Origin: Desulfobacterales bacterium
GTDB lineage: Bacteria > Desulfobacterota > Desulfobacteria > Desulfobacterales > UBA11574
Length of the DNA: 32,968 bases
Assembly (NCBI GenBank): GCA_030145345.1
Contig: JAQYVT010000025.1
Location: forward strand, 1 to 32,968
Direction: 5' to 3'
A program made the position numbers and the translations under genes. Positions 1-8,100 of this stretch are shown here, piece by piece (position 1 is the stretch's first letter; every line of letters begins with the position of its first letter). A model generated the notes under the pieces. The model ran no database searches, was not told the DNA's origin, and worked only from the letters and a program-made list of their open reading frames with translations.

Positions 1-28
1 TCCGGCTCTGCCTGAGAATCTTGTTGCC

Positions 29-158
29 GGAATAATGGAGTGATGGAGTAATGGGATGAGGGGCTTGAGAAACATGATCAATTTTATCAGTACCATGAGT
101 ATTTCTGTGATTCTTATTCAGAAAAATTACGTTTTTAGACCCAACACTCCATTATTCC
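29..158. repeat. Inverted-repeat element with 14-bp perfect arms
   Basis: The left arm at 29-42 reads GGAATAATGGAGTG, and its exact reverse complement is at 145-158. Both arms continue into further degenerate copies of the same word (GGAGTAATGG on the left, CACTCCAAC on the right). The spacer of about 100 bp is AT-rich and non-coding. The architecture resembles a small palindromic intergenic element. No flanking target duplication was found. Confidence 0.5.
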
Positions 159-255
159 AACACTCCAACTGTTTGAGTTGAAGTTTATACTACACCCCTA
201 TGGGGTGAAACCAAAGCCTGGTCCTCTGGGCCAGGATTCTTTACTATGTTTTTTT

Positions 256-292
256 AATACGCCCTCCGGTTGCGTCGGGGAGCTCCAGTTTA
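256..292 (+). repeat. REP-like palindromic repeat, copy A
   Basis: This copy starts AATACGCCC and ends GGGGAGCTCCAGTTT. It shares the frame AATA-CCCC-(8-12 nt with GCTTGC-like centre)-GGGGAGCTTCA-TTT with copies at 8570-8600 and 14428-14463, and with the tails of longer copies at 21607-21693 and 30705-30790. The stem is weaker than in copy B. It ends 12 bp before the hydrolase start codon. Confidence 0.5.
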
Positions 293-304
293 GGTGGTTG
301 TGTT

Positions 305-1246
305 ATGTCCCCGAATACTTCAAGCGCTAAACCAGAGATGCTTACATCGTATGATTTTATGAAGACGTCGGATAGGAGCGCGATCCGCTATGGTATAGCG
401 TACTGCCAAAAAGAACGAAGGCGAGGATCGATCCTTTTGCTCAACGGCAGAAAAGAATTCATGGAAAAATATAGAGAAACCATCGGCGAGTTGATTGAAA
501 GAGGTTTTGATGTGTACAGTTTGGACTGGCGCGGCCAGGGGCTTTCAGCACGGATGCTGGCGAACAGACATAAGGGGTTTATCGAGGATTTCGACATTTA
601 CTTGAATGATCTGAAAATGTTCGTCAGCAACGTGGTTAAGCCGAAAGCCATGGATCCGCTGATCATTCTTGCCCATTCCATGGGCGGTCATATTGCACTT
701 CGTTTTATCCATGATCACCCCCAAATGGTTGAAAGGGCGGTCCTGACAGCACCGATGATAGATATTTTTACATCCCCCCTGTCCAGATGGTTTGCAAGTT
801 TTATTTCCCGGGCTGCAAATAAAATCGGTTTAAGGCATGCATATGCCATTGGGTCCGGTGACTATGCGGATGAAACATTTGAAGGCAACAACCTCACATC
901 AGATCCAATGCGTTTGATGGATACAAATAAGGTAATCGCAAAAAATCCTGATCTTGCTTTAGGAGGGGTGACTTATGGGTGGTTATCAGAGAGCATAAAA
1001 TCGACAGGTATTCTCACTCAGCCCGGGTTTGCCAAAAAGATCACAACACCAATCCTGATAATCAGCGCCGGTGAGGACAACGTCGTATCCAATGAGGCTC
1101 AAAAGAAAATCTGTGCTTTGCTGCCCGATTGCGAATTTATGGAAATTCCAAGGGCACGCCATGAAATTCTCAGAGAGACAGATGCAGTCCGATCGATCTT
1201 CTGGGAGGAATTTGACAGATTTACTGATCCGGGCACCCGGGCATAA
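305..1246 (+). CDS. Alpha/beta hydrolase, lysophospholipase/monoglyceride-lipase-like (Hydrolase_4, serine aminopeptidase S33 type)
   Basis: This 313-residue protein has no signal peptide and is probably cytoplasmic. It carries a full alpha/beta-hydrolase catalytic set. The nucleophile elbow AHSMGG puts the Ser at about residue 125. SAGED supplies an Asp at about 258, and RARHE supplies a His at about 286. The stretch LDWRGQG near residue 73 is typical of the PldB/monoacylglycerol-lipase group (YSLDWRGQGLS). The expected reaction is ester hydrolysis of lysophospholipids or monoacylglycerols; the true substrate cannot be read from sequence. The ATG at 305 is preceded by AGGTGG at a short distance. 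It is a single-gene unit: the next gene, a cold-shock protein, is convergent, and a shared terminator lies at 1280-1320. The leader contains hairpins and a REP-like repeat. A peptidase or other esterase function is possible but less likely. Confidence 0.85.
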   Translation: MSPNTSSAKPEMLTSYDFMKTSDRSAIRYGIAYCQKERRRGSILLLNGRKEFMEKYRETIGELIERGFDVYSLDWRGQGLSARMLANRHKGFIEDFDIYLNDLKMFVSNVVKPKAMDPLIILAHSMGGHIALRFIHDHPQMVERAVLTAPMIDIFTSPLSRWFASFISRAANKIGLRHAYAIGSGDYADETFEGNNLTSDPMRLMDTNKVIAKNPDLALGGVTYGWLSESIKSTGILTQPGFAKKITTPILIISAGEDNVVSNEAQKKICALLPDCEFMEIPRARHEILRETDAVRSIFWEEFDRFTDPGTRA

Positions 1247-1279
1247 AATACTTTTTAGCTCTGAAAAAATACGACCCAT

Positions 1280-1320
1280 AAAAAAGGCACTCCGGCATCA
1301 TTCAATGAAGCACCTTTTTT
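1280..1320. terminator. Bidirectional intrinsic terminator between hydrolase and cold-shock gene
   Basis: A run of six A followed by GGCAC pairs with GCACC followed by six T, around a partly paired centre (TTCAT/ATGA-like). Read on either strand it gives a GC-containing stem followed by a U-run. It lies between two convergent genes, whose stop codons are at 1246 and 1339. The stem contains G-U pairs, so strength is uncertain. Confidence 0.65.
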
Positions 1321-1338
1321 CTGATTAAATATCGTCAG

Positions 1339-1539
1339 CTAAATTACTTTGACATTTACGGCGGAAGGCCCTTTCGCTCCCTGCTCGATATCAAAGGAAA
1401 CCCGATCACCTTCATTCAGAGACTTGAAACCGGCTCCATCGATGCCTGAATGATGAACGAACACATCCGGCCCGTCTTCTTGCTCAATAAAACCGTAACC
1501 CTTTTTTTCGCTAAACCATTTTACGATCCCATTAGCCAT
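1339..1539 (-). CDS. Cold-shock domain protein (CspA family)
   Basis: This 66-residue single cold-shock domain protein binds single-stranded RNA/DNA and acts as an RNA chaperone. RNP1 is visible as KGYGFIEQ near residues 14-21 and RNP2 as VFVHHSGI near 28-35. N-terminal [16 protein letters not shown] is the family signature. The open frame extends 12 codons upstream, but the ATG at 1539 has a good GGAGAG ribosome binding site and matches the family N-terminus (MANGIVKWF). A promoter is predicted about 120-150 bp upstream (1661-1689), giving a long 5' leader as in many csp mRNAs. It is monocistronic and convergent with the hydrolase. Whether it is cold-induced or constitutive cannot be told. 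Confidence 0.95.
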   Translation of the reverse strand: MANGIVKWFSEKKGYGFIEQEDGPDVFVHHSGIDGAGFKSLNEGDRVSFDIEQGAKGPSAVNVKVI

Positions 1540-1660
1540 CGTGAAACTCTCCTTTCCAAACAATAATGGTTTCAAACTTCAGGCTGCCACTTTTGACAAA
1601 TGGATGTTCCCTTCAGAACGAAACCTGCCCGCCAACAATTGCGAGCCTTCATTGATTGGT

Positions 1661-1689
1661 CAAATATACCTGTTTTCAAGTAAAGTCAA
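1661..1689 (-). promoter_or_regulatory. Predicted sigma70-type promoter of the cold-shock gene
   Basis: On the minus strand the -35 box TTGACT (1684-1689) and the -10 box TATTTG (1661-1666) are separated by 17 bp. The predicted start of transcription is near 1654, so the mRNA leader would be about 115 nt. An alternative -10 (TATATT) with 15-bp spacing overlaps. Only sequence match supports this. Confidence 0.5.
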
Positions 1690-2273
1690 GTGATTGATGA
1701 GATCGATTCTGTTAAATCCCGGGTTTTGTATTGGCATTTGGATTTTTTGGATCATAATTTCTATCTGATTGCTTAAAACTCGCTGAAATCACCCATTGCA
1801 TTCTGTGTTTGTTAGGGGGCGTATAAATTTGACATGGGTCACCCATTGTTTCTGAATTTATGTCTCAAAACCTGGTTCCAATTACACTGCATGGTATGTG
1901 AAGGAACACGGGGGGCAGCGAAGGAAAAATCATGGAAGCGATCGGAAGGACGAAGCGCCTTGGCCGTTCAGAAATCAATCGATGTATTTCAGAATAAAAG
2001 GAATATTTTATTGATGGTATATCATGGATTATTGTGAGAGATGGGCGTTAAAACAGACGATGAGCTCGGATTTCCTACCGTTCCAGCAGGTGAGAGATCC
2101 GCGCTCATCGAAAATTGATAGTTTCTATGATGCCCGCGGGCTTAATGAAAAATGAACGAAAACGGGTTTTAACGCCTTAGCGTGACATCATTTTGACCCT
2201 TTTAACAAAAGGCGTTCATCTCCTCAGAAATCGGTGGAGAATGCGCTCGCGGTTGCAGCTCAGATTGACATTT
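1690..2273. other. Non-coding region between cold-shock gene and CNBD gene
   Basis: No supported gene is present; a 67-codon open frame at 1834-2037 has no ribosome binding site and no family resemblance. The region holds a direct repeat TCACCCATTG (1789-1798 and 1839-1848, exactly 50 bp apart). It also holds the nested inverted-repeat structure at 2043-2177 (own entry) and a small hairpin at about 2199-2213 (CCTTTT, AAAAGG). Confidence 0.6.
2043..2177. other. Nested inverted-repeat structure, candidate small RNA or mobile miniature element
   Basis: The outer arms GGCGTTAAAAC (2044-2054) and GTTTTAACGCC (2166-2176) are perfect complements of each other. Inside is a second stem, CGATGAGC-t-CGGAT (2058-2071) with ATCCG-c-GCTCATCG (2097-2110): 13 base pairs with one 1x1 mismatch. 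The palindrome GCCCGCGGGC lies at 2132-2141. Thus about 135 bp can fold into a multi-helix structure on either strand. There is no open reading frame of note in it. It could be a non-coding RNA or a miniature inverted-repeat element; no target-site duplication was seen. Confidence 0.4.
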
Positions 2274-2762
2274 TCATACAACGGCGTCGGATTTTTGAAT
2301 CTGTTCCGTTCCCGAAGAAGGGGAAATTCTCGCTCGAGAAGATGCTGTGAGCATATTATAGCTCCAAAGCAAACGGCTTCCGATGGTTCCTGCAAAGCGT
2401 TTAAAGAATATGAGCCCGTTGACCGGGTCTTTATCCAGAATCGAATGTACCTTGTTCTTGTCAAATTTTTGAAGTATGGACTCTTCCAAACATTCTCCCG
2501 ATGCAGAATAGACGTCCCGATCAATGAGACTGGACCATCCGAAAGCCTCGCCGGCATGATCGACGGTGTACGTCACCCCCCCTGCGTCACCAATGCTCAG
2601 TTTGACACGTCCTTTGATTAAAATATAAAAGTAAGTCGCAGGATCTCCCTTGTGAAAAATAAAATGTCCTATTTTATAGGATTCTTTTTCAGCGATATCC
2701 ATCAGTTCCTTTACGAAATCCCGTTTCAAACCCCAAAAAAGATCTGCCTGCTGGAAATACAT
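2274..2762 (-). CDS. Stand-alone cyclic-nucleotide-binding-fold protein (Crp/Fnr-type sensor domain without HTH)
   Basis: This 162-residue protein has a single cyclic-nucleotide-binding beta-roll over about residues 5-120: IFHKGDPATYFYILIKGRVKL matches the usual start of the fold (G-D-x-x-x-x-x-Y-I-L-x-x-G-x-V). The phosphate-binding cassette position reads GEAFGWSSLIDRDVYSAS, with no R-T/S-A pair, so cAMP binding in the classic way is doubtful. A Crp-type DNA-binding helix-turn-helix would follow at about residue 140 but is absent. The protein ends in a polar tail. The ATG at 2762 has a strong AGGAGGG site. It is isolated and divergent from the tetR operon. It may act as a ligand- or protein-interaction sensor; its partner is unknown. 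Confidence 0.75.
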   Translation of the reverse strand: MYFQQADLFWGLKRDFVKELMDIAEKESYKIGHFIFHKGDPATYFYILIKGRVKLSIGDAGGVTYTVDHAGEAFGWSSLIDRDVYSASGECLEESILQKFDKNKVHSILDKDPVNGLIFFKRFAGTIGSRLLWSYNMLTASSRARISPSSGTEQIQKSDAVV

Positions 2763-2887
2763 AGCTCCCTCCTTTCGCTCCGGGCCACCACGAACCCGAT
2801 GACCAGAGACGGCTTGATACCGAAACCGTCCTCACGGAGTCATACGTCTATTTTCAAGATCGACCTTTTTGATTGGTTGAGATGATC

Positions 2888-2926
2888 TTGCTCAAAACAG
2901 AACCTGTACGGTCCTGTTTTGAGCAA
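2888..2926. repeat. Long perfect palindrome upstream of the CNBD gene
   Basis: The arms TTGCTCAAAACAG (2888-2900) and CTGTTTTGAGCAA (2914-2926) are perfect 13-bp complements. Pairing can continue past one mismatch (ACC with GGT) to a 5-nt loop. Neither strand has a following T-run, so it is not a typical terminator. It sits 126 bp upstream of the CNBD start codon. It may be an operator, a 5' leader hairpin or a repeat. Confidence 0.55.
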
Positions 2927-3316
2927 AATCAGCAGATTTTGAGGTATTTCCTCATGGAAACCGCCTTAATGGAATTTGCTCAATATGGGAGTGTTAATAC
3001 ACTCCCGAGTAATGGGTTGAATTGACGGATCGATACCCGTTTGAATTCGGGGAAAAAAAGTAATCCTAAATGCGGCCGGCAGAAAACCATGTTTCACGAG
3101 ATGCGTTGATGCAGAGCAGATGTCGAATATTTTAAAATATTTTCATATTCAGGAAAATTTGTCCATAGGGCGAACGCCTTATTTTTATAGGGGAACCCCC
3201 CTGTAATATAGGAAGTTTATCCTGCTTGGCAGTTAAAATGTCTTTCCAATCCAATGGGACCTTTGGGTCATGATTTCGAGCCGGGCGCAAAAATCCGACT
3301 GCGGTCGGTTTTTTTG
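2927..3316. other. Non-coding region upstream of the efflux operon
   Basis: No supported gene is seen. A 63-codon minus-strand frame at 3132-3323 overlaps the operon promoter and has no ribosome binding site or recognisable family. The stretch is AT-rich (for example 3124-3160). It ends in the palindrome CCGACTGCGGTCGG (3295-3308), which is followed by seven T. Confidence 0.55.
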
Positions 3317-3359
3317 TTGACAAAAGCCGCCCCCGTGATTAAATTTCCGACTTCGGTCG
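3295..3359 (+). promoter_or_regulatory. Promoter of tetR-MFP-RND operon with twin palindromes (candidate TetR operators)
   Basis: The -35 box TTGACA (3317-3322) and -10 box TAAATT (3340-3345) are separated by 17 bp, with a predicted start near 3352. Two related palindromes flank it. One is CCGAC-TGCG-GTCGG at 3295-3308, followed by seven T so it also looks like a terminator. The other is CCGAC-TTCG-GTCGA at 3347-3360, on the transcription start. Paired related palindromes around the promoter of a tetR-led operon suggest autorepression. This is an inference; the first palindrome alone could be a terminator. Confidence 0.5.
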
Positions 3360-3381
3360 ACTTTCACAGAAAGGATAAATT

Positions 3382-4014
3382 GTGAGCGGTCTTAGAGCAA
3401 TAAAAAAGAGAAAAACACGCCGGGCCATTATGGATGCAGCCGTCAAGCTCTTTTCGGAAAAAGGTTTTGAAAATACAACCGTCAATCAACTGGCCAAGGA
3501 GGCCGGTGTCGGCAAAAGCACCATTTATGGCTACTTCCAGAGCAAAAACGAGATATTTCTGGCCTTTTGCGAGGACGAAATTAATTTTGTTTTTACCGAT
3601 CTCGCTGAAAAAAGAGACCCGGACACCCCCATAGAGAAACAACTCCTGACCTTGTTTATGGAACAGCTCCGTTACGTTTCCAGAAACTACGACTTCGGCC
3701 GCATCCTGGTTCGGGAAATGATTTTTCCCAAGGAACTGACCATGGAGAAATCAAACGACCTTTCCGAAAGGTACCTCGGCGCTCTGGGCGAAATCCTTAC
3801 CCGGGCGATATCCCGGGGAGAACTGCGCGACGACCTGGACCTTCTTTATATCTCGGGTCATTTTTATGCCTTCTACCTGCTCGTTTTGTCCGCATGGTAC
3901 CAGCGTCGCCTTCAAAACGAACAAGAAGTTGAGGACGCTTTGCGAAAACTGATGCAGCAGGCAATGGAAGGGCTTGCTCCCGGCAACGGACAACACCATA
4001 CGAATAAAAGGTAA
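3382..4014 (+). CDS. TetR/AcrR-family transcriptional regulator
   Basis: This 210-residue protein has an N-terminal TetR helix-turn-helix over about residues 10-56: IMDAAVKLFSEKGFENTTVN followed by AGVGKSTIYGYFQSKNEIF is the family signature. The C-terminal part is helical and would bind the inducing ligand and form the dimer. The start is GTG at 3382, preceded by AAAGGA at proper distance. It is the first gene of an operon: five bases separate its stop from the membrane fusion protein. By analogy with AcrR/NalC-like systems it most likely represses this pump operon, including itself. The twin palindromes around the promoter are the candidate operator. The ligand is unknown. Confidence 0.9.
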   Translation: MSGLRAIKKRKTRRAIMDAAVKLFSEKGFENTTVNQLAKEAGVGKSTIYGYFQSKNEIFLAFCEDEINFVFTDLAEKRDPDTPIEKQLLTLFMEQLRYVSRNYDFGRILVREMIFPKELTMEKSNDLSERYLGALGEILTRAISRGELRDDLDLLYISGHFYAFYLLVLSAWYQRRLQNEQEVEDALRKLMQQAMEGLAPGNGQHHTNKR

Positions 4015-4019
4015 CTACC

Positions 4020-5171
4020 ATGCACGCCAAAGAAATCAAGCCTCAAACCAAGCGTGGCAGGATCGTAAAAATAATCTGGGAAGCCCTGCCCCTTTTTCTG
4101 CTGTTTGCCACCGTGGTTTTAATTGTCAGCCTTTTTACGGTGATCAATGCGAAGAAGACGCGGATCGCCGAGGCACAGGCCGAAGCCCTGGCCAACGAGC
4201 GGCCGGCCACCAATGTGGTGCTTTTGGATGTACAGTCCAGCATCATACGTGACCGGATCAATCTTCCGGGAATTATTGAGCCGTGGACCGATCTGGAACT
4301 GCTTGCCAAAATCAGCGGCGAGGTGATCGAAGTGCGCCTTGTGGAAGGCGATCAGGTGACTCCGGGCGAGGTCATCGCCCGTATCGATCCGGCCGATTAC
4401 CAGATCGCACTCGACGCCGCCAGGGCCTCGTACCGGTTGGCTTTCGCTAACCTGCAACGATTGCAGAAGTTATTTAAAAAAGGCCTGATCCCCAAAGCTG
4501 AACTTGAAAATATTGAAACCCAGGTTCAGACCACCCGGGCTGAAATGAAGAATGCGGCGCTGAGGCTTTCTCGCTGTAACATCACCGCACCGATGTCCGG
4601 TGTGATCCGGCGGTTGGACGCCAAGAAAGGGCTGCTCCTGAGCGTGGCCGATCCCATTGCCCGGATCCTCAAAATCGATACGGTAAAGGCGGTCATCGGC
4701 ATACCCGAGTCGGACGTGGCCACGGTGCGAAACATCGACACCGTCAAACTCACCGTCCAGGCCTTGAACGACCGTATCGTAGAGGGTCGCAAGCAGGTTC
4801 TCGCCGCCTCACCGGATAACGCCGCCCGTCTCTATAACCTGGAACTGGCCATTGCCAACCCTGACGGCATGCTTTTGCCGGGCATGTTCGTTCGGGCGGA
4901 GATCGTAAAAAAAGTGGCAGAGGCCACCATAAGCGTACCCCTTTATACGGTGATCACTCGCAACGGCGAACAGTATGTCTATGTGGAGGGAGACGGTGTG
5001 GCCAAGCGACGGGCCGTGAAATTGGGAATCCTCGAAGATTGGCGAGTGCAGGTTACAAAAGGGCTTGTACCGGGAGATCGGGTCATCGTCGAAGGCCACC
5101 GCAACGTAGAGGACGGACAGCGGGTGAACATCGTCCGAATCGTTTCCGACAAAGAGGGTACACTGCTATGA
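4020..5171 (+). CDS. Membrane fusion protein (HlyD/AcrA family) of an RND efflux pump
   Basis: This 383-residue periplasmic adaptor has one N-terminal membrane anchor at about residues 16-42 and no lipobox. A lipoyl-like half-motif follows (LLAKISGEVIEVRLVEGDQV, about residues 88-108). Then comes an alpha-helical hairpin (about 125-180) and the second lipoyl half (NITAPMSGVIRRLDAKKG, about 183-200). Beta-barrel and membrane-proximal domains follow (VPLYTVI, VVEGHRNVEDGQRV-like end). It links the inner-membrane RND protein to an outer-membrane channel. No TolC-like gene is in the window. The ATG at 4020 follows AAAAGGTAAC. Its stop overlaps the next start (ATGA at 5168-5171), indicating translational coupling. 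Confidence 0.92.
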   Translation: MHAKEIKPQTKRGRIVKIIWEALPLFLLFATVVLIVSLFTVINAKKTRIAEAQAEALANERPATNVVLLDVQSSIIRDRINLPGIIEPWTDLELLAKISGEVIEVRLVEGDQVTPGEVIARIDPADYQIALDAARASYRLAFANLQRLQKLFKKGLIPKAELENIETQVQTTRAEMKNAALRLSRCNITAPMSGVIRRLDAKKGLLLSVADPIARILKIDTVKAVIGIPESDVATVRNIDTVKLTVQALNDRIVEGRKQVLAASPDNAARLYNLELAIANPDGMLLPGMFVRAEIVKKVAEATISVPLYTVITRNGEQYVYVEGDGVAKRRAVKLGILEDWRVQVTKGLVPGDRVIVEGHRNVEDGQRVNIVRIVSDKEGTLL

Positions 5172-8100
5172 TCGTTTCCGATACTGCTGTCAACAAAGGC
5201 ATCACCGTGATGGTGCTTGCCGTGATTATCCTCGTCTTCGGAGTTTATTGCTACAATGTCTTGCCCAGGGAGTCCGACCCGGATATTACCATCCCCAACG
5301 TCTTTGTTACCACGGACTACCGGGGGGTCTCACCCACGGATATGGAGACCGCAGTAACCATTGAGATCGAGAAAAAACTCAAAGGGTTGGACGGTGTCAA
5401 AAAAATCCAATCCGTAAGTAGTGAGGGACTTTCCTCTATTAATATCGAGTTCGTTACCGGCACGGACATCGACAACGCCTTACAAGATGTCAAAGACAAG
5501 GTGGACGAGGCCAAAGGCGAACTGCCCACGGACCTGGAAAATGACCCCTCGGTCTTTGAAGTGAATTTTTCCGAGCTTCCCATCGTGGTCTTTTCCATGA
5601 GTGGAAGCTGTGGATTGGCCAAACTCAAGGAGATCGCCGACGATCTCAAGGATGATATCGAGGCCATTCCCGGCGTGCTCGAGGCGGAAGTGACCGGTGG
5701 CCTGGAGCGGGAAATCAGGGTGGAGGTCTTTCCTGAAAAACTCGCCTATTACGGGATGTCTATCCCCACCTTCCAGCAAATTCTGTACAGCGAAAACCAG
5801 AACACCTCCGGCGGTGCCATCCGAATGGGCGACGGCCGATTTCAGCTGCGGGTGCCCGGCGAATTTCGAACGCCTTCCGAGATCTATAATCTGATCATGG
5901 GCACCCATAACGGCCAACCGGTTTACCTGAAAGACCTCGCCCGGGTGGTGGACGGCTTCAAGGAAGAGACCAGCAGATCCCGATTGGACGGCCGTTCTGC
6001 CGTGAATATCGCCGTCAAAAAACGCTCCGGTGAAAACATCATTAAAATCAGCAACCAAATCGACCGGCGGATCGCAAAACAACAACCCGCCTGGCCCAGT
6101 GGCACCGAGATCGTCAAGGTCATGGACAAGGCAAAAGACATCAAGCTCATGGTCGCCGATCTTGAAAACAACATCCTTTCGGGTCTAATCCTGGTGGTGG
6201 TCGTTCTCTTTTTTGCCCTAGGGTTGCGAAACGCATTTCTGGTGAGTCTAGCCATCCCTTTTTCCATGCTGCTGTCTTTTATAGTCCTTCATATCATGGG
6301 AATTACGCTGAATATGGTGGTGCTCTTTTCCTTGACCCTGGCCCTGGGGATGCTGGTTGACAACGCCATTGTAATCATTGAAAATATTTACCGTTATATG
6401 GAACAGGGCGTATCGAGGATCATGGCGGCCAAACGGGCGACGTCCGAGGTCGCCTATCCGGTGATCGGTTCCACCGTGACAACACTGGCCGCCTTTTCAC
6501 CCATGCTTTTCTGGCCCGGAATCATGGGGGAATTTATGAGCTATCTGCCGCTGACCCTGATCGTCACGCTCTCTTCCAGTCTGTTTGTGGCTATGGTGAT
6601 TAATCCGGCATTGGCTTCGTTTTTTATGAAGACCAAAAAGGACAGCCACCAAAAGTACGTGTTAAGTGCCGAAGAGATCGAGGTCGCCGGTGAAAAACCC
6701 GTTGAGATTAAAGGCAGGATGCTTTCATCCTATTCGACAATGCTTACCTTCGCGCTGCGTCGACCGTTTATTGTGGTGGGATTTGCCTTTGCCGTTCTGA
6801 TTCTGTTTTTCCAGGCTTGGCTGCTGGCGGTGGGCATTGAAAAACCGGTGGAATTTTTTCCGGACATCCAGCCAAAGTCCATGTACGTCAACGTCGATGT
6901 CCCGGAAGGCGCGGATATCGACTATATTGACCGGATCATGCAGCGTATCGAAATGGCGGTGGCCGGTATTTCAGAAAAAGACCTGTTCGCCCCGACTGCC
7001 GGAAACGGAAGCCGGTATCAGCAGGCCCTGTTGCCCAAGACCCATGAAAAAGCCAATGGCGATATTTTTATAGGTCCCAGCGATCTCGGCAATATCGAGA
7101 ACATCTATGTCAAGGCGGTAACTTCTTCCAAGAGTTCGATTTTTGACCCCAATGCACCCAACCATGTCGGGATTCGGTTCCTGGACATGGCCGAACGCAA
7201 GACATCGTCGTCAGACACCGTCGATATCATTCGCAAGCGGGTTAAAAATATTCCCGGCGGCCGAATTACCGTGGCCATGCAGGAAGAGGGGCCGCCCACC
7301 GGCGCACCGATCAATATCGAGATTGCCGGCGATGATCTCCAAATGCTGGGTAACACGGCCAAAAAGATTCGGGCCATCATTTCCCGGATCCCCCACGTCA
7401 AAGACATCCGCGATGACTTTGTCGAGGGCACACCCTCGGTCAAGGTGGTGGTAGACCGACAGAAGGCGGCACTGTTCGGCCTCACCACCGACATGATCGG
7501 GTTTGCGCTGAAAACAGCATACAACGGCCTTGATGTCTCGTCGTTTCGTGAGGGTGATGAAGATTATGACATCACCGTGCAGCTGCCCGAGGCGGACCGT
7601 CGGGTCACCGACGTGCTCCGGGAGTTGATGATCCCCACACCCAATGGCGAGATGGTTCCTTTGTCGACCCTGGCCACGGTGGAATACAGCGGCAGTATCG
7701 GCGATATTGTCCGGATCGACAACAAGCGGGTGGTGACGGTTAAGGCCAATGTGGACGAAACCAAAATTCCCGGTCCGGTGGCCCGGGCCCAGGCTGAAGC
7801 GCTTTTGAAACAATATCCCCTGCCACCCGGGTATACAGTGGGGTTCACGGGTGAAAACGAGTTTCAGCAAGAGTCCGAGGATTTTTTAAGCAAGGCCTTT
7901 GTGATTGCCTGTTTCCTTATCTTTTTAATCCTTGTCAGCCAGTTCAACTCGGTGTCCCAGCCCTTTATTATTATGACCTCGGTAATTCTTTCCCTGGGCG
8001 GCGCCTTTCTGGGCCTTACGCTGTTTAAGCAGCCGTTTGGCATCATCATGACCGGCGTCGGGGTTATATCCCTTGCCGGGGTGGTCGTGAACAACGCCAT

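Larger units (their letters stand above)
1..304. other. Non-coding leader region upstream of the hydrolase
   Basis: No convincing gene is seen here. The stretch holds a perfect 14-bp inverted repeat (29-42 with 145-158) made of degenerate GGAGTAATG-type words. It also has a short perfect hairpin at 193-207 (CACCCC, loop TAT, GGGGTG), a second hairpin at 217-235, a run of seven T at 249-255, and one copy of the REP-like repeat at 256-292. The two hairpins lie in what would be the 5' leader of the hydrolase at 305. They could be a leader structure, but no known riboswitch class was recognised. Confidence 0.6.

Noticed and set aside
185-260. Possible c-di-GMP riboswitch in the hydrolase leader (AAACC and AAAGCC words)
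   Set aside because: The conserved GEMM core and its second helix could not be aligned; only two simple hairpins are supported.
1789-1848. Direct repeat TCACCCATTG exactly 50 bp apart as a possible array
   Set aside because: There are only two copies of ten bases; not enough for a repeat array or CRISPR.
1834-2037. Possible small gene of 67 codons
   Set aside because: It has no ribosome binding site, no recognisable domain, and a composition unlike neighbouring genes.
2193-2621. 142-codon plus-strand open frame
   Set aside because: It is the antisense shadow of the CNBD gene, which has a strong ribosome binding site and a clear fold.
3132-3323. Possible small minus-strand gene of 63 codons
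   Set aside because: It overlaps the efflux operon promoter and palindrome, and has no ribosome binding site or family resemblance.
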